Positions 62,241 to 64,000 of a stretch of 64,000 nucleotides of DNA are shown here, one piece after another (position 1 is the first letter of the stretch; each line of letters opens with the position of its first letter). A model generated the notes under the pieces. That model did no database searches. It saw only the letters and a program-made list of their open reading frames with translations, and had not been told where the DNA came from. Origin of the DNA: Aquila chrysaetos chrysaetos (Eukaryota; Chordata; Aves; Accipitriformes; Accipitridae). The DNA lies in contig NW_024470398.1 of NCBI RefSeq assembly GCF_900496995.4, positions 1-64,000 of the forward strand, in the 5' to 3' direction. The translations under genes and the position numbers were made by a program.

Positions 62241-62632
62241 TCCTTGTCCTCACACAACCCCCATCAATGTCCTTCATCATTGTCACTGGAGCGTCCCCTC
62301 CCCTCTCTGTTGTCACTGTCACCAGAAGGCCCCTGTCATTGCAGAGCCACCCTCCCCTCCGGGTCATCCCCCACTGCCGGGGGTGACATCACCACTAAAT
62401 TATTGCAGCCCCCTGGCACCCAATTTGCTGCCTTTTCCACCCAAACCCACCACTCCAGCTGCAGGGGGCTCTTGGGTGGCCCTGTCACCCATGTCCCTGG
62501 CCGGGGGCTCTCCTGTCCCCTCCCCCCCCAACTCCATAATATTTTGGTTCATTTTTCCCCTTTTTAAGCTTTTTTTTTTTTAATTTTCCTTTTTTTTTTT
62601 TTTTCATATTGAAAAGCCGCCCCCGGGCGAGG

Positions 62633-62638
62633 AATAAA
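62633..62638 (+). terminator. TUBB polyadenylation signal AATAAA
   Basis: AATAAA in GAGGAATAAACCC, about 1.26 kb after the stop, shortly after a T-rich stretch (62570-62605). It gives a 3' untranslated region of about 1.3 kb, longer than I would expect for TUBB because of the repeat. Confidence 0.8.
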
Positions 62639-62659
62639 CCCGGGATGTAAAGCCACCAC

Positions 62660-63235
62660 CGTGTCCCTTGTCCCCTTCCTGTTCCCATGTCACTTGGCGG
62701 GGGGGGGGGGGGGGGCCTTCAGGTCCATGTAGGGGGTCCCATGTGGATCCCCACATCCTTGGGGTCCCCTCCAGGTCCCCGGGGGGGGGGGGGGTGGTCT
62801 GCGTCCCACTTGCGTGTCCTCCCCCCTTTAGATGTCCCTGTGTGGGGGTCACTGTATCCTCTTTATGGTCCCCATGTCCTTGGGTGTCCTCTGCAGGCCC
62901 TGCCTGCCCCCCCCCCCCCCCCCCCCAGGTCCTTTCTGTCCCCTTTAGGGTCCCTTGGGGGGGGGGGGGGCTGGGAATCCCCTGTCCCCCACACCCCCCC
63001 AGTGTCCCCTCTGGGGTCTGCCATAGTACCCATGTCACCTTTGGTGACGCGCCCCCCCCCCCCCCCCCCCCCCCCCAAGTCTTCCACCTGGTGTCACTCT
63101 GTCCCCACGTCCCCTCTGGGTCCCCCTACCATGAGGTCCCACCACTGTCCCTTTTGGGGACACCCTGTGTCCCTTCTGGGGGTCCCCACACCCGCCGACC
63201 CCCGAGGGACCCGGGTCTGGCCAGTGCAGACGCAG
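62660..63235. other. TUBB-FLOT1 spacer with long G and C homopolymers
   Basis: Spacer between the converging 3' ends. G runs lie near 62698-62715, 62779-62793 and 62956-62970, and C runs of about 18-25 near 62910-62928 and 63051-63076. No gene was seen in it. Run lengths are unlikely to be exact. Confidence 0.75.
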
Positions 63236-63239
63236 CAGC

Positions 63240-63245
63240 TTTAAT
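63240..63245 (-). terminator. FLOT1 polyadenylation signal ATTAAA
   Basis: Minus-strand ATTAAA in GATCATTAAAGCTGCTG, about 525 bp after the FLOT1 stop; it is the common variant signal and no AATAAA is nearer. Confidence 0.6.
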
Positions 63246-63289
63246 GATCTGGGGACACGGGGACATGTCCTCCACCCTGGGGACACACC

Positions 63290-63760
63290 AGCCCCTGAGG
63301 GGGTGGGTGGGGGATGGCACTGGGGGTTGGTGGCACTTTGGGGACACATTAGCACTGTGGGGTAGTGGTATCTCAGGGGCACAGTGGCATTGAGGGGTGG
63401 TGGCACCATGGGAGGACACTAGCGCAGTGGAATGGTGGCACTCTGGGGACATGGTGGCACCGTGGGGTAGTGGCACTTTGGGGACACAGTATCGCTGGGA
63501 GCTGGTGGCACTTTGGCGAGAAGGAGGTTCCAGGAGATGGTGACACCATGGGGACAGGGGCTCCAGGGGGTGGTGACACCTCGCAGGTAGGGTGGCACGG
63601 TGGCACTTTGGGGACGCAGTATCGCTGGGAGGTGGTGGCACTTCGGCGAGATGGGGGTTCCAGGGGGTGGTGACGCCATGCAGAGGTGGGATCCTGGGGG
63701 CGGTGACACCTCGCAGGCAGGGTGGCACCAGCATGTAGTGGCACTTTGGGGACGCGGTGG
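63290..63760. repeat. minisatellite in FLOT1 3' untranslated region
   Basis: Repeats of GGTGGCACTTTGGGGACGCA followed by GTATCGCTGGGAGG or AGTGGCATTGAGGGG, 30-60 bp, with larger blocks near 63460-63540 and 63590-63670. They fill the region between the FLOT1 stop and its polyadenylation signal. Confidence 0.88.
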
Positions 63761-63767
63761 CACTGGC

Positions 63768-64000
63768 TCAGGCCTGGCACTCGGACTTCTTCTGGGCGGC
63801 CTGTGGGGACAGACGGGAGGCTGAGGAGTGGACCCAGATGTCGTGGTGTCCCCACGCGCAGGGGACCCAGGTGTGACAGCCCCCCTCCCCGAGGGGACGC
63901 AGGCATCCGGGCGCACCTGGGTGACGCTGACGCCCGTGAGGGCCTCGACGGTGGCGGGCAGGCGGGTGACGACGTCCAGGATCTCCCCCGGTAACCGCGA
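63768..64000 (-). CDS. FLOT1: FLOT1, flotillin-1, last two coding exons (partial)
   Basis: Flotillin-1 is a membrane-raft scaffold of the SPFH family. The minus-strand exon from beyond 64000 to 63917 reads GEILDVVTRLPATVEALTGV then SVTQ, matching human GEVLDILTRLPESVERLTGV and SISQ. The last exon, 63768-63800, reads AAQKKSECQA and stop, where human has VNHKPLRTA. Acceptor CCCCACAG and donor GTGCGC fit, and the join is in phase 0. The rest of the gene lies to the right of the window. The C-terminal tail differs from human, which is usual for this variable end. Confidence 0.93.
   Translation of the reverse strand, partial: AVTGGDPGRRHPPARHRRGPHGRQRHPGAPGCLRPLGEGGCHTWVPCAWGHHDIWVHSSASRLSPQAAQKKSECQA

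Overview
The window looks like part of a GC-rich bird microchromosome (MHC-linked). It is vertebrate by its spliced genes, CpG-rich promoters and polyadenylation signals. The bird assignment is inference from the very compact gene spacing, the density of minisatellites in nearly every intron and spacer, and a retroviral fossil of avian type. Four genes are recognised by protein motifs: CCHCR1 (minus), MDC1 (minus), TUBB (plus, complete, class I beta-tubulin) and the 3' end of FLOT1 (minus, running off the right edge). MDC1-TUBB-FLOT1 is the conserved order of human 6p21.3. Two unrecognised plus-strand genes, called A and B here, lie between CCHCR1 and MDC1.

Layout: 1-1880 minisatellites; 1905-2110 a promoter-like island with ETS, CCAAT and paired RFX X-box motifs; 2340-2830 another minisatellite; 2950-7150 a broken endogenous retrovirus (minus). 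Then comes one set of genes: CCHCR1 (7419-13250, minus), a CCAAT-rich bidirectional promoter (14280-14530), gene A (15955-18916), gene B (20310-22165) and the 3' two thirds of MDC1 (22885-28458, minus), cut by exactly 500 Ns (28459-28958). After the gap the same set starts again from the retroviral fragment: CCHCR1 (29864-35735), gene A (38497-41434), gene B (42839-44720) and this time a nearly full MDC1 (45489-54234), then the TUBB promoter, TUBB (55348-61371) and FLOT1 (63768-64000).

The main structural observation is that about 22 kb is present twice, head to tail, around the gap, and that the sequence is rich in single-base indels on opposite sides: the last ~3.2 kb of the left copy and the first ~11 kb of the right copy. 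This is the pattern expected when two overlapping contigs, or two haplotypes, were not merged and their unpolished ends were kept. I therefore treat CCHCR1, A, B and MDC1 as probably single-copy genes. A second, separate 2-kb tandem duplication lies inside MDC1 in clean sequence, keeps reading phase at its exon borders, and may be real.

Functionally the set is mixed: MDC1 (DNA-damage scaffold with SDTD, TQxF and tandem BRCT elements), CCHCR1 (coiled-coil rod, here with a 42-bp coding repeat that preserves heptad register), TUBB (microtubule subunit) and FLOT1 (lipid-raft scaffold). Genes A and B encode Ala/Thr-rich, mostly helical proteins; A has a likely membrane segment. No tRNA, rRNA or CRISPR was seen. 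Most long open frames in the window are by-products of stop-free GC-rich repeats and are not annotated.
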